64,000 bases of DNA. Source: Hemileia vastatrix (lineage: Eukaryota > Basidiomycota > Pucciniomycetes > Pucciniales > Zaghouaniaceae). Each line of letters opens with the position of its first letter. Within the stretch, counting starts at the first letter, position 1. A program made the position numbers and the translations under genes. Under the pieces are notes generated by a model, which did not search any database, was not told where the DNA came from, and was given only the letters and a program-made list of their open reading frames with translations. This document shows positions 22,651-32,451 of the stretch, piece by piece. The stretch is from contig JASXTE010000001.1 in assembly GCA_030280995.1 (NCBI GenBank), positions 2,464,001-2,528,000 of the forward strand, in the 5' to 3' direction.

Positions 22651-23586
22651 TTACATCTCCAAACCACCATAAGAAGTAGAGAAATATACCTTGATGACCT
22701 CCTTCCTTTTCCCCTTAACATCAACGCCCTCCTTACCAGAAGACTTCCCCAGATCAGGAATCTCCACAAACCTTGGCCTCCTCTGATTGAGGCCACCCCT
22801 TCTCCTGACCAAATCCACAGGAGCCTTCCCCTCACTGTGCTTCACAAAAGAACCATCAGGGAGCTTAAACAACCTGCCATCAAATTCCACCTTTCCCTCT
22901 GATACATCTCTTTTCAGAGCCCAACAATAATTCAACTTGTGCCCCCTCCTACTACAATAGGAGCACACCCAAGGATCACTACTACCACCTGCCCTCCTCT
23001 CAAAAGGCTTGGCCTGCTGCATTGAGGCCCTATTCACCTTCTGAGCTTCCTGTACAAAGTAGTGCAACTTCTTAGTTAAATCCACCAGTTGCTCTATCAC
23101 AGGGTCCCTCTCCTCTTTAGGAACCTTCACCACCTTCTTCTCTTCCTTCTTCACCTTTACCTCCTCCTCAGCCAAAGCCTCACTGACTTTGCTGACATAC
23201 TTGGCACACCCCTCCTGATAGGTGTCCACAGCCAAAAACTTCAAATGGGCATCCAAAGCCTCCTTCACTTTTTTCATGGCAGGCAACTTATGTTCCCCAT
23301 TAGCCAGAGTCTTCATCATCTCCTTCCTTGACAGCTCCTTTAACACATCCATCCTGACATCTCTAGCCAGAGCAGACCAAAAAACTTCCTTGGAAGCATT
23401 TTCATGTGCCAGATCCTCCACTTCCATCAAATACTCCACCACAGGGTCGAAATGCAGCAGAAACTTCCTGTAACTGTGTAAGTTACCCACACCACCATAA
23501 TATTGCCATTCAATGACCACATTATTCAGATCCACCATATTAAATCTGACCCCCCATCTATCCACCATTTCCCTACACAACAACAT
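22651..23586 (-). pseudogene. Gypsy gag, C-terminal part with zinc knuckle
   Basis: A 311-codon ORF for most of the capsid-like gag protein. It has a helical capsid region (WQYYGGVGNLHSYRKFLL and following), a Lys/Glu-rich coiled linker, and one CX2CX4HX4C zinc knuckle (CSYCSRRGHKLNYC, coded at 22924-22965) that would bind the element's RNA. The N-terminal part of gag lies beyond an insertion, at 25118-24771. Confidence 0.87.
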
Positions 23587-23619
23587 CCAACCTGTCAGCC
23601 AGGCTATTCCAGGAGTCCA

Positions 23620-24770
23620 GTAAATGATATATAAATTATAAAACCTTAAAGAGTGGGTAAGACTTGTATTTAATGAATATAACTTAATATTTTATTGCAT
23701 AGTGAAATTATATAAGAATTTTATTATATACAAGTGTTACATTAAATTTATTGGTTATATATATTTTTATATATACAATTAAATTAAGCATAATATAATA
23801 TATTCTACAAATAATGGCGCATTTTTATGTATTTAATAATTATAAATTTATATTTAATTAATTAAAAAACATATATGATAATTATAAGTGTAAAATTGAC
23901 TTATAATATAATTAAATTAATTATTTAAATTTATATAATAAATAACATCTTTCATATAGTATTAAACAATAATTAATGGCGCTTCTTTTGACCCTTAAAT
24001 TGTGTCAGGAAGAAAATCAAATAAATTATAATACTTATTTTATAAAATAGTATTATAAATTCTCAAATTAAATTAATTAATTGTTTCAGTTAAACTAGTT
24101 ATTAAATTACATAGTGAAAACAATTAATAAATATTAATTTACACTGAATTAAAATGATTGCATGCCTTGTTACGTCAAAACATGTTATTTGTTTCACTTA
24201 GAAATGCTGAAAACAGATTGTAATACTTGTTTTGATTTGTTTTTCCCATAGTTCTTAGATCACAGGGTTGTTTAGTTACTCATTATTTTGTATTAACTGA
24301 TTTGGGAAATTTGGGATGGGAATTTTATATTCTTAATTGGGATTCTTATTATTTTTCGTATAATTTTCTCTTAATTACTATGTTACAAATGTCTTCTTTT
24401 ATCTTCTTGTTTTACTTCATTACTATTTTGTATATAGTCACTTGTAGCGCTTCAGAGGACCCATTGCCTATAAAAGGGCCTTGGATAATCCCCTGTAGAA
24501 GTATCACTTATTACACACTCAACAATTTAAAAATAAAATTATTACGCTTATTATTATTTTTATTAGTATTAAATTCTAATTAAAAATTCTAAATAACAAT
24601 TTAAAGGTTGCCTTAAGTCTGATAGTAATTATAGTGTTTGCCGCGCAGAACTCTTACTTAAATAATATTAAATATTAATAAAACCAATTTGTTGTCACCT
24701 CTCAAATCACTCGTCGTTGCTTTCTCTCAAATAAATTAAATAATTTCAATTGTTTTTATTTCTTTTATTT
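23620..24770. mobile_element. LTR-like insertion splitting the gypsy gag gene (edges approximate)
   Basis: The gag frame is lost on both sides of this block of about 1.1 kb, and the block is much more AT-rich than gag. It contains a TATA-box-like CTATAAAAGG at 24469-24478 with a downstream initiator-like zone, as in an LTR promoter read on the plus strand. No internal protein is present, so a solo LTR is the simplest reading. I could not fix the ends or a target duplication. Confidence 0.5.
24469..24478 (+). promoter_or_regulatory. TATA-box-like site in the gag insertion
   Basis: CTATAAAAGG on the plus strand inside the AT-rich insert, in the position expected of an LTR core promoter. No downstream gene is visible, so it is probably a relic. 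Confidence 0.4.
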
Positions 24771-25118
24771 CTAAACTACTATCTCCTTCTTGTCCTCCTC
24801 TCTTTTCTTCCCTCTTCTCTTATATCTTCTAGACGACTGACCGACACAACCCCTCTTCTTGTAGCCAGACATGGCTACCACCTCCTTCTCCACTGTACTA
24901 TCACCAATGAAGAAAGTAATTTGCTTCACCATATCCAGGTAGAAACCACCATCCACCCTACCAGAAGCCTCATACTTCTCCAAGAACCACTTTACATCTT
25001 CCCCATTAAACTTTGTTCCATCCCAAGTTTTGATCCTAACACACTCCGTAACCATTAAAGCAAGAGGGCCTCCCTCCCCACTTACAGTCACCATAGGAAT
25101 AGAGGAACCAGAAGTCAT
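24771..25118 (-). pseudogene. Gypsy gag, N-terminal part
   Basis: A 115-codon ORF that starts 123 bp inside the 5' LTR. It has WDGTKFNGEDVKWFLEKYE, a gag N-terminal segment of this retrotransposon type, followed by a helical FYLDMVKQITFFIGDS segment and EVVAMSGYKKR. It then turns into basic low-complexity sequence at the point where the insertion separates it from 23586. Confidence 0.75.
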
Positions 25119-25240
25119 ACCTCCAGTCCAAAATCAACAATTTTCAACAAAATCCATCACCAAAGGGTCAACCCAAGACAATAAAGACTCCAAAGAACTA
25201 GCAGGTCCTAACCCCACACTGGGCTCCAGAAATTTAGACA

Positions 25241-25683
25241 ATCCTATAGTACTAGCTATAGGCCTTGACCAAGGGAGTTGGAGAAAACCCAGAGATATAA
25301 TCCCCTGTCCCTTTATAAAAATAAAGTGAAATTTACCTGATAAAGTAAATTGCGTCTTGATTGCTAAAACCCCTTTAAAACACACTTGACTTCATGATCA
25401 GTAAAGAAAGTAGTCCTCAGAAAGACTACCACACAAAAGAGCTGAAATGTAGACCAATGTCCACACAAGAGAAAGCAAGATACTTGATGTAGATTGAAAA
25501 GCTACACCAGAGATAGAAAGATACTTGATATAGCTTGCAAGACTATACCAGAGAGACAGTGACAAGAGTTGAGGTCAAGTGAGAACCAACCTTTTTACAA
25601 CCCAGCCAAAAGATGCCACAAAGCACACAAAAACAGTGAAGCACAGAGATTCCAGATATACCAGATGGTTGATAATAAACTAG
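25241..25683 (-). repeat. 5' LTR of the gypsy element (443 bp)
   Basis: Matches 10454-10896 at equal length. On the minus strand the DNA just inside it reads TGTCTAAATTTCTGGAGCCC, the place for the tRNA primer site. The segment 25684-25885, between this LTR and the next element, holds nothing I recognise. Confidence 0.88.
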
Positions 25684-25893
25684 AAAAGAGGTGATTATTA
25701 TTGGCTAGGCACTGTACAAAGCTTATGCTATACAGTGTGGCAAATGATGCCTTTTCACAACCAAGGAAATTACTCTGAAGGGACCAGAGGCTAGACTAGA
25801 TATGTACATTATAGAAGCCTAGCTTAGTACATAATTATGGTGAAACCATAACATACAGCTACATTGAAAATGGTTGGTGCAGCTTATTGGCAC

Positions 25894-25996
25894 AGAAGAT
25901 ATTCTTTTGGTTGTTTTGGAAATAGAATTAATTGTATTGCTGTAATCTCACTCTCACTAATTATATATTGTACTTCAGAGTAGTTGAGACCTAACA
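25894..25996 (-). repeat. 3' LTR of copia element 1 (about 103 bp)
   Basis: Matches 31108-31210 at equal length. Several differences are CpG in the 5' LTR and TpG or CpA here (for example GTCGAG against GTTGAG), as expected of decay by cytosine deamination. Very short for an LTR. Confidence 0.82.
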
Positions 25997-26123
25997 CCTA
26001 CCCCCTCAACAATATTCCCACATGTGCTTATACTATGTTACTATTTACAAAGCATGGATAATGGAATAATGATAGACACAAAGAAAAATAGTATAAAGTG
26101 AAAGAAAAAAGGTAAAGAAAAAA

Positions 26124-26714
26124 CTATTTTATTCCAATATTCTCACAACTTCTTTCATGTATTTGTTTGTTCATTTGTTTTGTCATTATATCCAATAACT
26201 GATATTTTGTTGGTATCCATGTTATTGTTGCTTTCTTTTTATGAATTTTTTCATTGACAAAAAAAAATTCTTTATCACTATGACTAGTACGTTTGTTTGA
26301 AACTTCATCTTTTGAGACTTTGATGGATGCCTGATTGTTACATATTAAATTGAATGGACCTGTAAAGTCTATAAGATTGTTCAGTAAATTTTGAATCCAC
26401 AATCTCATTCTTTTATCACTTCCTTGGGCCATATATTCTGCATGAAATGTAGAAGAGGCAACTGATGGCATCCTTTTTAATGACCAAAAAATTATAGAGT
26501 TTTTAATGTTGATTACCATTCCTCTTGTTGATCTTGAATATTCCCCACCCCAGTTGGCATCTGAGTAGACATCCAATTTGATTAGTTGTGTTGTTTTTTC
26601 TGGATAGAGATGTAGTTTTTTTGTTGCCATGTGTTTTAAATATCCTAAAAATTGATTTAGTTCCCTCCAATGCTCTTCCATGTGGTTCTTTGTGTGTCTC
26701 ACTAATTGTTTCAC
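26124..26714 (-). pseudogene. Copia 1 RNase H
   Basis: A 196-codon ORF with LDVYSDANWGGEYSRSTRG, where the first Asp is kept, and SVASSTFHAEYMAQ with the catalytic Glu. LICNNQASIKV shows Asn where Asp is usual. It ends with SDKEFFFVNEKI and ITWIPTKYQLLDIMTK. This is the C-terminal domain of the copia polyprotein. Upstream the RT frame is broken (26760-27000). Confidence 0.88.
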
Positions 26715-26759
26715 TGAGAAACTGAGGTCAGGTCCAGTTGCTGTTGTAATGTAAGTGAG

Positions 26760-27561
26760 AGAACCTATAATTGATAGGTAGTTTCATGCGTCAATTGGTA
26801 TGTGGTTTTCTGTTGCACTAGTAAGGTCAATGTTTGTTGGAAAAGGTTGATGATTTTCTAATTTTTTTTGGATGATTTTGTGTTAATATTTTTTCTATTA
26901 GCTCTTGTTGGCTTAATAAAAAACCCAATTTGTTTCTTTCAATTTTTATGACAACAATCGCGCTCAGTGTGTCTTGCCATTTTATAATAAGATTTTGACT
27001 TAGTTATTTTTCCATTTGTCTCAGGACTTCATTACCTTTCCCTGTAACAATGCCATTGTCAATGTGTTCCCACAGTAATGCATTAGTATTCTTGTTTTTA
27101 AGAAAGTAGACACTGTTATCATAGGAAGACATTTCATAACCAATATTTTTTAGTTTCTGGCCAAAGTGTTGCCACCAGCATCTCGCCACTTGACAAGTGC
27201 CATATAATGCTTTGATTAATTTTTATGCTTTACCGTCATTTATTTCAAAGCCTGGTGAATCCTTCACCCAGACCTCTTCATTGATGGGGCTGTGTAAATA
27301 TGCCGCTCTTACATCAAAAGCATGTACAGGCCAGTCATTGATTGCTGCAATAATGAGTATCATGCGCTGTGCTGTGAATGAGGCTGTCAGTGAAAAAGTG
27401 GATGAGTAGTCTATTCCTTTTACCTGTTTAAAGCCTTTTGCAACATATCTAGCTTTTAATTTTGTGTTGCCTGTGTTTACATCTTTCTTTTCCACAAAGA
27501 CCCATCTTTCATCAAGGATTCTGGCATTAGATGGGGGTATCTCTCTTGAACAAACACACAT
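26760..27561 (-). pseudogene. Copia 1 reverse transcriptase (fragments)
   Basis: The first fragment (27561-27223) has ARILDERWVFVEKK, KARYVAKGFKQVKGIDYSSTF and HAFDVRAAYLHSPINEEVWV, the copia RT palm with Asp of motif A in FDVRAAYL. The second (27189-27004) has WEHIDNGIVTG, where the family has Y-x-D-D; the second Asp is Asn. Frames change between the fragments. The enzyme is dead. Confidence 0.87.
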
Positions 27562-27938
27562 GTTGGAGAGGTTTTTTATTTACTTGAGAAAATCTGCTTT
27601 CCATTCTTCTTTTCTCTCCATTTTGGTTGCCTCTTTGTATGTTTTTGGAAGTTCTGTAACAAAATAACCACAGTTTTTTTGAATGTCTTCCAGAAGTTTT
27701 TCTTGCCTTATCATATTATCTTCATGACTAAAATCACCCAAATTTAGCAAAGGTGGTCAGGATTGTTCACTGGAGTTCACTAAAAAATCAATTGACATTT
27801 TGTTATCTATTTCATTTTAATTGTTGTCAAACTTTTCCCAGTCTGAGTTTACCATTTTCTTTTCCACCAGGTCCCAGAAGATCCAACCCTTAATCCCAGC
27901 TGGAAAAACAATTACAACACACTTTCTTGCCCTTACAT

Positions 27939-29003
27939 CTAATTTTTTTTGTTTTTGTTCAGGTATATGTACAAAAGTGGTTGCCCCAATTTTCTTATGT
28001 TGTCAAGTTGTGGTTTTTGATTGAATAGTGCTTTGTATGGTGTCATCATAGAGCATTTAGTGTTAGGAATTCTGTTCAAAATGTAAGAGGCCCATTTGAA
28101 TGCAAAGCTCCAAAATTGTTTTCCCAGGTGACTATCAAATAGTAATGTTCTTCCCATTTCTGCCAGTGTTCTGTTGTACTGTTCTATGTTGCCATTTTGT
28201 TGATGGAAGTATGGTAAATATTTTTCATGAACTATTCCCTTCCTAACTGTAAACATATCCATTGTTTTATTGTTGAATTCACCTCCATTGTCCGATCTTA
28301 ATATCTTCACATGTTTGTTGGTTTGTGTTTCAAGTCTAGTTATAGTGTCAATTACGAGTTTAGTGGCCTCTGATTTGTTCTTGAGAATATGACATTCACT
28401 GTAAGTTGTGGCAATGTCTCTTAGTGTAAGTGCATATAAGCCTCCATCTATTAACTCTACTTCTATTGGGCCTATCGAATCTGTTGTGACTATCTCTAGT
28501 TTTTCTGGATCTCTACTGGTAGATTGCAGAAAGCTTTTCCTTCTGTTCTTGCACATTGGACATGAGTCACAAATAATATCTCCCAGTGGCAGTGTGTCAG
28601 GTAGACCAAACACCATTTGGTCACAGCACATTTTTCTAATTTGTCTCAGAATTGCATGTCCCAATAGACAATGCCAAGTATATAGTATTTCTTCATCTTT
28701 ACTTCTTTTCCTTAACTTTGGGTAAACTGATGGAATTTCTAGATTGTAGCAAACAGGTTTAATAATGTTTATTTCTCTAATATCAATGATATCTGCAGTA
28801 TATGTTTTATTTCTATTGATGGTAAATACATGTGGTGTTGTTGTACTAGTATCAATTTCAATTGGACAATTAAGAGTCCAATTTCTGTTAATAAACATAT
28901 CTGAGAGTATTGGAATGTTTTTGTAGCTGATGAAGAAATCATTGAAGTTTACACAAGAAAAATTAGTTTCATTTTTTATTAAAGATGCAGGGGAGATTAG
29001 CAT
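27939..29003 (-). pseudogene. Copia 1 integrase, long open frame with catalytic residues kept
   Basis: A 354-codon ORF. The zinc region WHCLLGHA...CDSCPMC gives the HHCC pattern. The catalytic core shows VTTDSIGPIE (first Asp), ILRSDNGGEF (second Asp) and NGNIEQYNRTL (Glu). The C-terminal side has FWSFAFKWASYILNRIPN and TPYKALFNQKP. The protein would insert cDNA of the element. All three acidic residues are present, unlike most other enzymes in the window. Flanking parts of the polyprotein are broken, so it is unlikely to be made in native context. Confidence 0.88.
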
Positions 29004-29006
29004 ACC

Positions 29007-29390
29007 TTAAGCTTCTTTACAATAAAAGACTGGTTTAATTTTGATAGTCTCCCTATTCAGTTCAAGGAAATGGATTGTCCCTTTGCCTGTAATGTACAGA
29101 GTAGAACCATTATTTTTCACTTTCAAAGCTATAGGTTTTTTTAGGGTCACAAAATCGACTAACTCATTCATATTTCCAGATAAGTGGTGAGTTGCTCCTG
29201 TGTCAAAGATGGGGTTTGTTGAGTAATCACTATTTTCAGTTAGTTGCATTTGGGCAAAAGCTGCTGCGGATGCTTCTGGTGAGTCATCACTAATTTCAAC
29301 TATTTGAGCTGAGTGTGTTTTAGTCTGTTGTTGACTTGGAGCAGGACAATTGTTTTTCCTTTGTGGATATATTGGTTGATATAAATCCAT
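29007..29390 (-). pseudogene. Copia 1 protease region
   Basis: A 127-codon ORF with NPIFDTGATHHLSGNMNELVDF, the copia-type aspartic protease active site (Asp-Thr-Gly-Ala) followed by the usual His-Leu-Ser. It lies between the gag zinc knuckle and the integrase, as expected. A stop separates it from the integrase ORF. Confidence 0.87.
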
Positions 29391-29569
29391 TTTTGTTGTG
29401 ATGATTGATTGTTTTGTTGGTTGCGAGGAATGTATGGGATGTTATTATTGGGTACTATTGTTGGTTGAATGATTGAGGGCAGTACCACCATAGGATAGTG
29501 AACATTGCTGTTATTTTATCTATTGGAGTATGTCTGATTGAGATTTTGTTGGAAGAAGTTTCTCTTTGG

Positions 29570-30560
29570 ACACTGAGCTTGTTGATGAGTTGAAGAATTG
29601 CATATGAAGCAGTTTCTGAAAGGTCTATGAGTAGCAGAGTTAGATTCATATATATATTAACAAATTCAGTTGTGGCAGTGGAATTGACAGAAGAATTTTT
29701 TTTCAGAGTCAGAACAGTCAGTAGCAGAAGAGAGATTAGCAGTTGCTACTGGTGCAGGTTTAATCAGATTGTCATTGTGTTTGATTCTCTCCCAAGTGGT
29801 GCAGATTACTTTGTTCAGAATAGCAAAAGTGATCTATTTGTTTTCATTTTTGCACACCATTTCAGTTTCTTTAAGTACTTCCAAGCTAAAGTGTGGATCA
29901 TCCTGAAGCATTCTTTGACACAGACACCCTAGTATGTCTCTTTCTGTCAGGCCTTGTGCCCAAAGTGTAGCACATGCATCCCTGAAGCAATTCACTAGTT
30001 CAATGGGATTATTGTAATCTTTTGATCAAAGATTAATAATTTTTTCAACAGTGTTTAGTTGTACTGCTCTTGATACTGTGTTTAAGACACTTTTGATATG
30101 GTGGAATGTGGTTGTACTGGGTGTTACATTGATGATTTGCAATCACATTTTGGGAACAACAGAGTTTACCAAAATTGCTATTCTGATGCATTCCTTGATA
30201 GATGTTTTAGATGCTCTTCATCTTTCCAAGAAGTTGATTTCTCCCATGAAATCTGTAATGACTCCTTTTATTTCTTTATACCATTCTCTATAGTTTGAGC
30301 CATTGTCCTTAAGGATGTGTTGCCAGTCTTTTAAGAACATTCTGGCTTTCACTATGCTATCTCAAATGTAAGAGTCTTCTTGTATCCTGAGAAGGGCTCT
30401 TGGGTTTGATCCATCTTCCACATTGGATGTAATTTCTTTGTTTTTGTTCAAAAAATTGTTGTTATATGTTTGTTCTTGAGTTCTTTGAGGATTGGTAATT
30501 GTTGGTCTTGAAGTCAGTGTGTCATAGTCTTGGGGTGTTGGTTGTTGATTTGTTGGCATG
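29570..30560 (-). pseudogene. Copia 1 gag with zinc knuckle (broken frames)
   Basis: The likely gag start is the ATG at 30560, giving MPTNQQPTPQDYDTLTSRP. Frames are then lost between 30360 and 29660. At 29570-29611 the minus strand encodes CFICNSSTHQQAQC, a CX2CX4HX4C zinc knuckle for RNA binding. No complete gag is left. Confidence 0.72.
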
Positions 30561-31107
30561 ATTAAATAATTGTAAGAGTAATGGAAGTAAAAATCAAAGT
30601 AGTAGAGAAAAGTAAAAGAAAAGATTGAAATAGAAAGAGATACAAAGATAGGATAGTAAAGAAAAGAAAAGAAAAAAGAAGAGAAGGACAAAATTGATAT
30701 TTTTAATTTATTATTTTTTGATTCTTGTTATTTGTTTTTGGAATGGTAGAGCCACTACCACACTTTGTAGCTTGGCAAGAGCCACAACCTAATCTTAAAT
30801 AACTTGAGTTTTTGTTTTATTATTTGATCTTAAAAATTGTTGCGATATGAAATTTGTGAGAAATGACAAAAGGAAAAAAGGAGAAAAGAAGAATGAAGAA
30901 AAGGAAGGGAAAAAAAGGAGAGAAGAAATGAAGAAGCGGAAAGAAAAGAAAAAAGAGAGAGACAATAGTAAGACATAATAAGAATAGGAGTTGACTGGAC
31001 TGCTTTGAGTCTTAAGAAGAGATAAGAGAAAAATATGGTTGACAAGTCCACAATATGTCAATGATATAAAGAATAGAGGTATTTAGACGCAGAAGCCCAT
31101 AACCCAT
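30561..31107 (-). other. Copia 1 leader with primer-binding-like site
   Basis: Just inside the 5' LTR the minus strand reads GGGTTATGGGCTTCTGCGTC, where a tRNA primer site is expected. The rest is A/G-rich on the plus strand, and the hydrophobic minus-strand ORFs here (30795-31061, 30830-31051) are composition artefacts. Confidence 0.5.
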
Positions 31108-31210
31108 TGAAGATATTCTTTTGGTTGTTCTGGAAATAGAATTAATTATATTGCTGTAATCTCACTCTCACTAATTATATATTGTATTGCGGCGTAGTCG
31201 AGACCTAACA
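31108..31210 (-). repeat. 5' LTR of copia element 1 (about 103 bp)
   Basis: Matches 25894-25996. Read on the minus strand it starts TGTTAGGTCTCGACTACG and ends TATCTTCA (TG..CA). It keeps CpG pairs that are lost in the 3' LTR. Confidence 0.82.
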
Positions 31211-31444
31211 CAGCTTTCCACAGCTTTGCCCAACTTACCCAGCATTTTTCCTCATTATTTCATCCTGCTAGCCTGTTGCCCGCCAAAATTGCCAGGTATG
31301 TTGAGCAAAATTTTGAAAGGCTGCATAAACCTTTTTCAATTTAGCTGTATGTAAATCTGTCAGGATCTTGTTTGCTGCCATGACATAACAAGCTTAGCAT
31401 TCAATAATGACAAATTACAATACTATTTATTCACAAAAGTTTGG

Positions 31445-31869
31445 CAGCGTAGTCACAAAAGCTTGCGGAATTTTGGACGAAAAAATTAAAGCTTTACAGT
31501 CAAACCCTTAAACATTAAGACAAAAATGAATTTTTTTGAAAATTTATTGACAGTTTTTGTGACAGTAGAGAGGCGAAACAACAGAAAAATCAACCCGATT
31601 GCCGCCAAGTGCATTGAAGATGTCAAAAAAAAAAAAAAAAAAAAAAATGCTGCAGCTCAACTTTTGTGTTGTCAATAAATTTTTGAAAATTTTCATTTGT
31701 CTCAATGTTTATGGGTTTGATTATACTCACAAACAAATGATTTCCCTATTCAAAAGGGGGTACCTACACTAGACCTTTCTCCGTACCTTTTGAATGGGCA
31801 AATCATTTTTTGGAGAGAAAAACCTAGATTTGTTCGTTAAAAATTCCGCAAGCTTTTGTGGCATGGCTG
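31445..31869. mobile_element. Foldback element with nested inverted repeats
   Basis: Outer arms ACAAAAGCTTGCGGAATTTT (from 31454) and its complement near 31842-31861 pair closely. An inner pair, TCAAACCCTTAAACATTA on the left and the complement of AATGTTTATGGGTTTGATT on the right, continues as TTTTGAAAATTTATTGACA. A third hairpin (GATTTCCCTATTCAAAAGG against CCTTTTGAATGGGCAAATC) lies in the right half. An A23 run is at the middle (about 31627). TA follows the right end; the left TA is not evident. It has no ORF. It is possibly a Tc1/mariner-type MITE; family uncertain. Confidence 0.72.
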
Positions 31870-32451
31870 TAGAACAACGATGAAAACAGAAGCCAATATA
31901 CGATGTGCATATGGTCGTTGCTGTCAGTAAGATGATCGACGAATGCTGTAGTAAATTAAGGGATGATGAGTCATAGTATGCAGCTGGACTGGCGGAAAGT
32001 GTGCGGTGGCGGATGCAATAAAAGATAGATGGAAGGTGATATGGAAGCGAGTGGTTGCAGAAGGGAGGCGATAGAAGTAGAACAGTAATAACAAAACAAT
32101 TAGGCAGAGTGGATGGCTGTCTTGTTCCACTTTAGACTTTATTGTCTACACTCGACGTTCTATATTTGTCACTGCCATTGCAGATCCAAGTGTTAATCCA
32201 TCCACACTTTTTACACTTCCCAAGGGAACAATAATGATAGTGACTAATGTGTGTGAAGGAAAAAAAAGCGTTGCCACTCATCCTCACCACTAGCCACCCA
32301 ACACCCATATTCCCCTCATTTAGACTGGCACCCACCCTGTGCGTTCCCACCCAGGCCACAGTGACTGAGAATTTTTTCCATTACTGATGACTGCTAGCCA
32401 ATAATCACTCATCACCCAGTATCCAACACTTCCTTCTTTTGCCCTCCCATT
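31870..32451 (+). promoter_or_regulatory. Upstream region of the host gene
   Basis: This stretch separates the foldback element from the ATG at 32452. It contains many CpG pairs, and its last 100 bp are C/T-rich (for example CACTTCCTTCTTTTGCCC), as often seen before fungal start codons. I cannot point to a firm TATA box or transcription start. Confidence 0.4.

Larger units (their letters stand above)
10454..25683 (-). mobile_element. Ty3/gypsy LTR retrotransposon, nested and decayed
   Basis: Two direct repeats of 443 bp (10454-10896 and 25241-25683) bound a minus-strand polyprotein in the order gag, protease, RT, RNase H, integrase, which is the Ty3/gypsy order. The flanks are AAAAA on the left and AAAAG on the right, an imperfect 4-5 bp target duplication. 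The total of 15.2 kb includes two later insertions, a 2.03-kb TIR element and an LTR-like insert of about 1.1 kb in gag. The original element would have been about 12 kb, long for the superfamily, because about 4.5 kb lies between integrase and the 3' LTR. That extra zone carries plus-strand ORFs. Stops, frameshifts and lost catalytic residues make it inactive. Confidence 0.88.
25886..31210 (-). mobile_element. Ty1/copia LTR retrotransposon 1
   Basis: Short direct repeats of about 103 bp (25894-25996 and 31108-31210) start TGTTAGGTCTC when read on the minus strand. The coding order between them is gag, protease, integrase, RT, RNase H, that is Ty1/copia. The word CAGCTT flanks the element at 25880-25885 and 31211-31216, a candidate target duplication, leaving 8 unexplained bases (25886-25893) beside the 3' LTR. 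A polypurine tract (GAGGGGGTAGG, minus strand) precedes the 3' LTR. The LTRs differ at roughly eight positions. Confidence 0.85.

Noticed and set aside
24469..24478. TATA box as promoter of a host gene
   Set aside because: No coding frame follows and the site lies in an insert splitting a dead gag gene.
31924..32359. Minus-strand ORFs divergent from the host gene
   Set aside because: Short, no domain, no start context worth noting; the region reads better as promoter/5' leader of the plus-strand gene.
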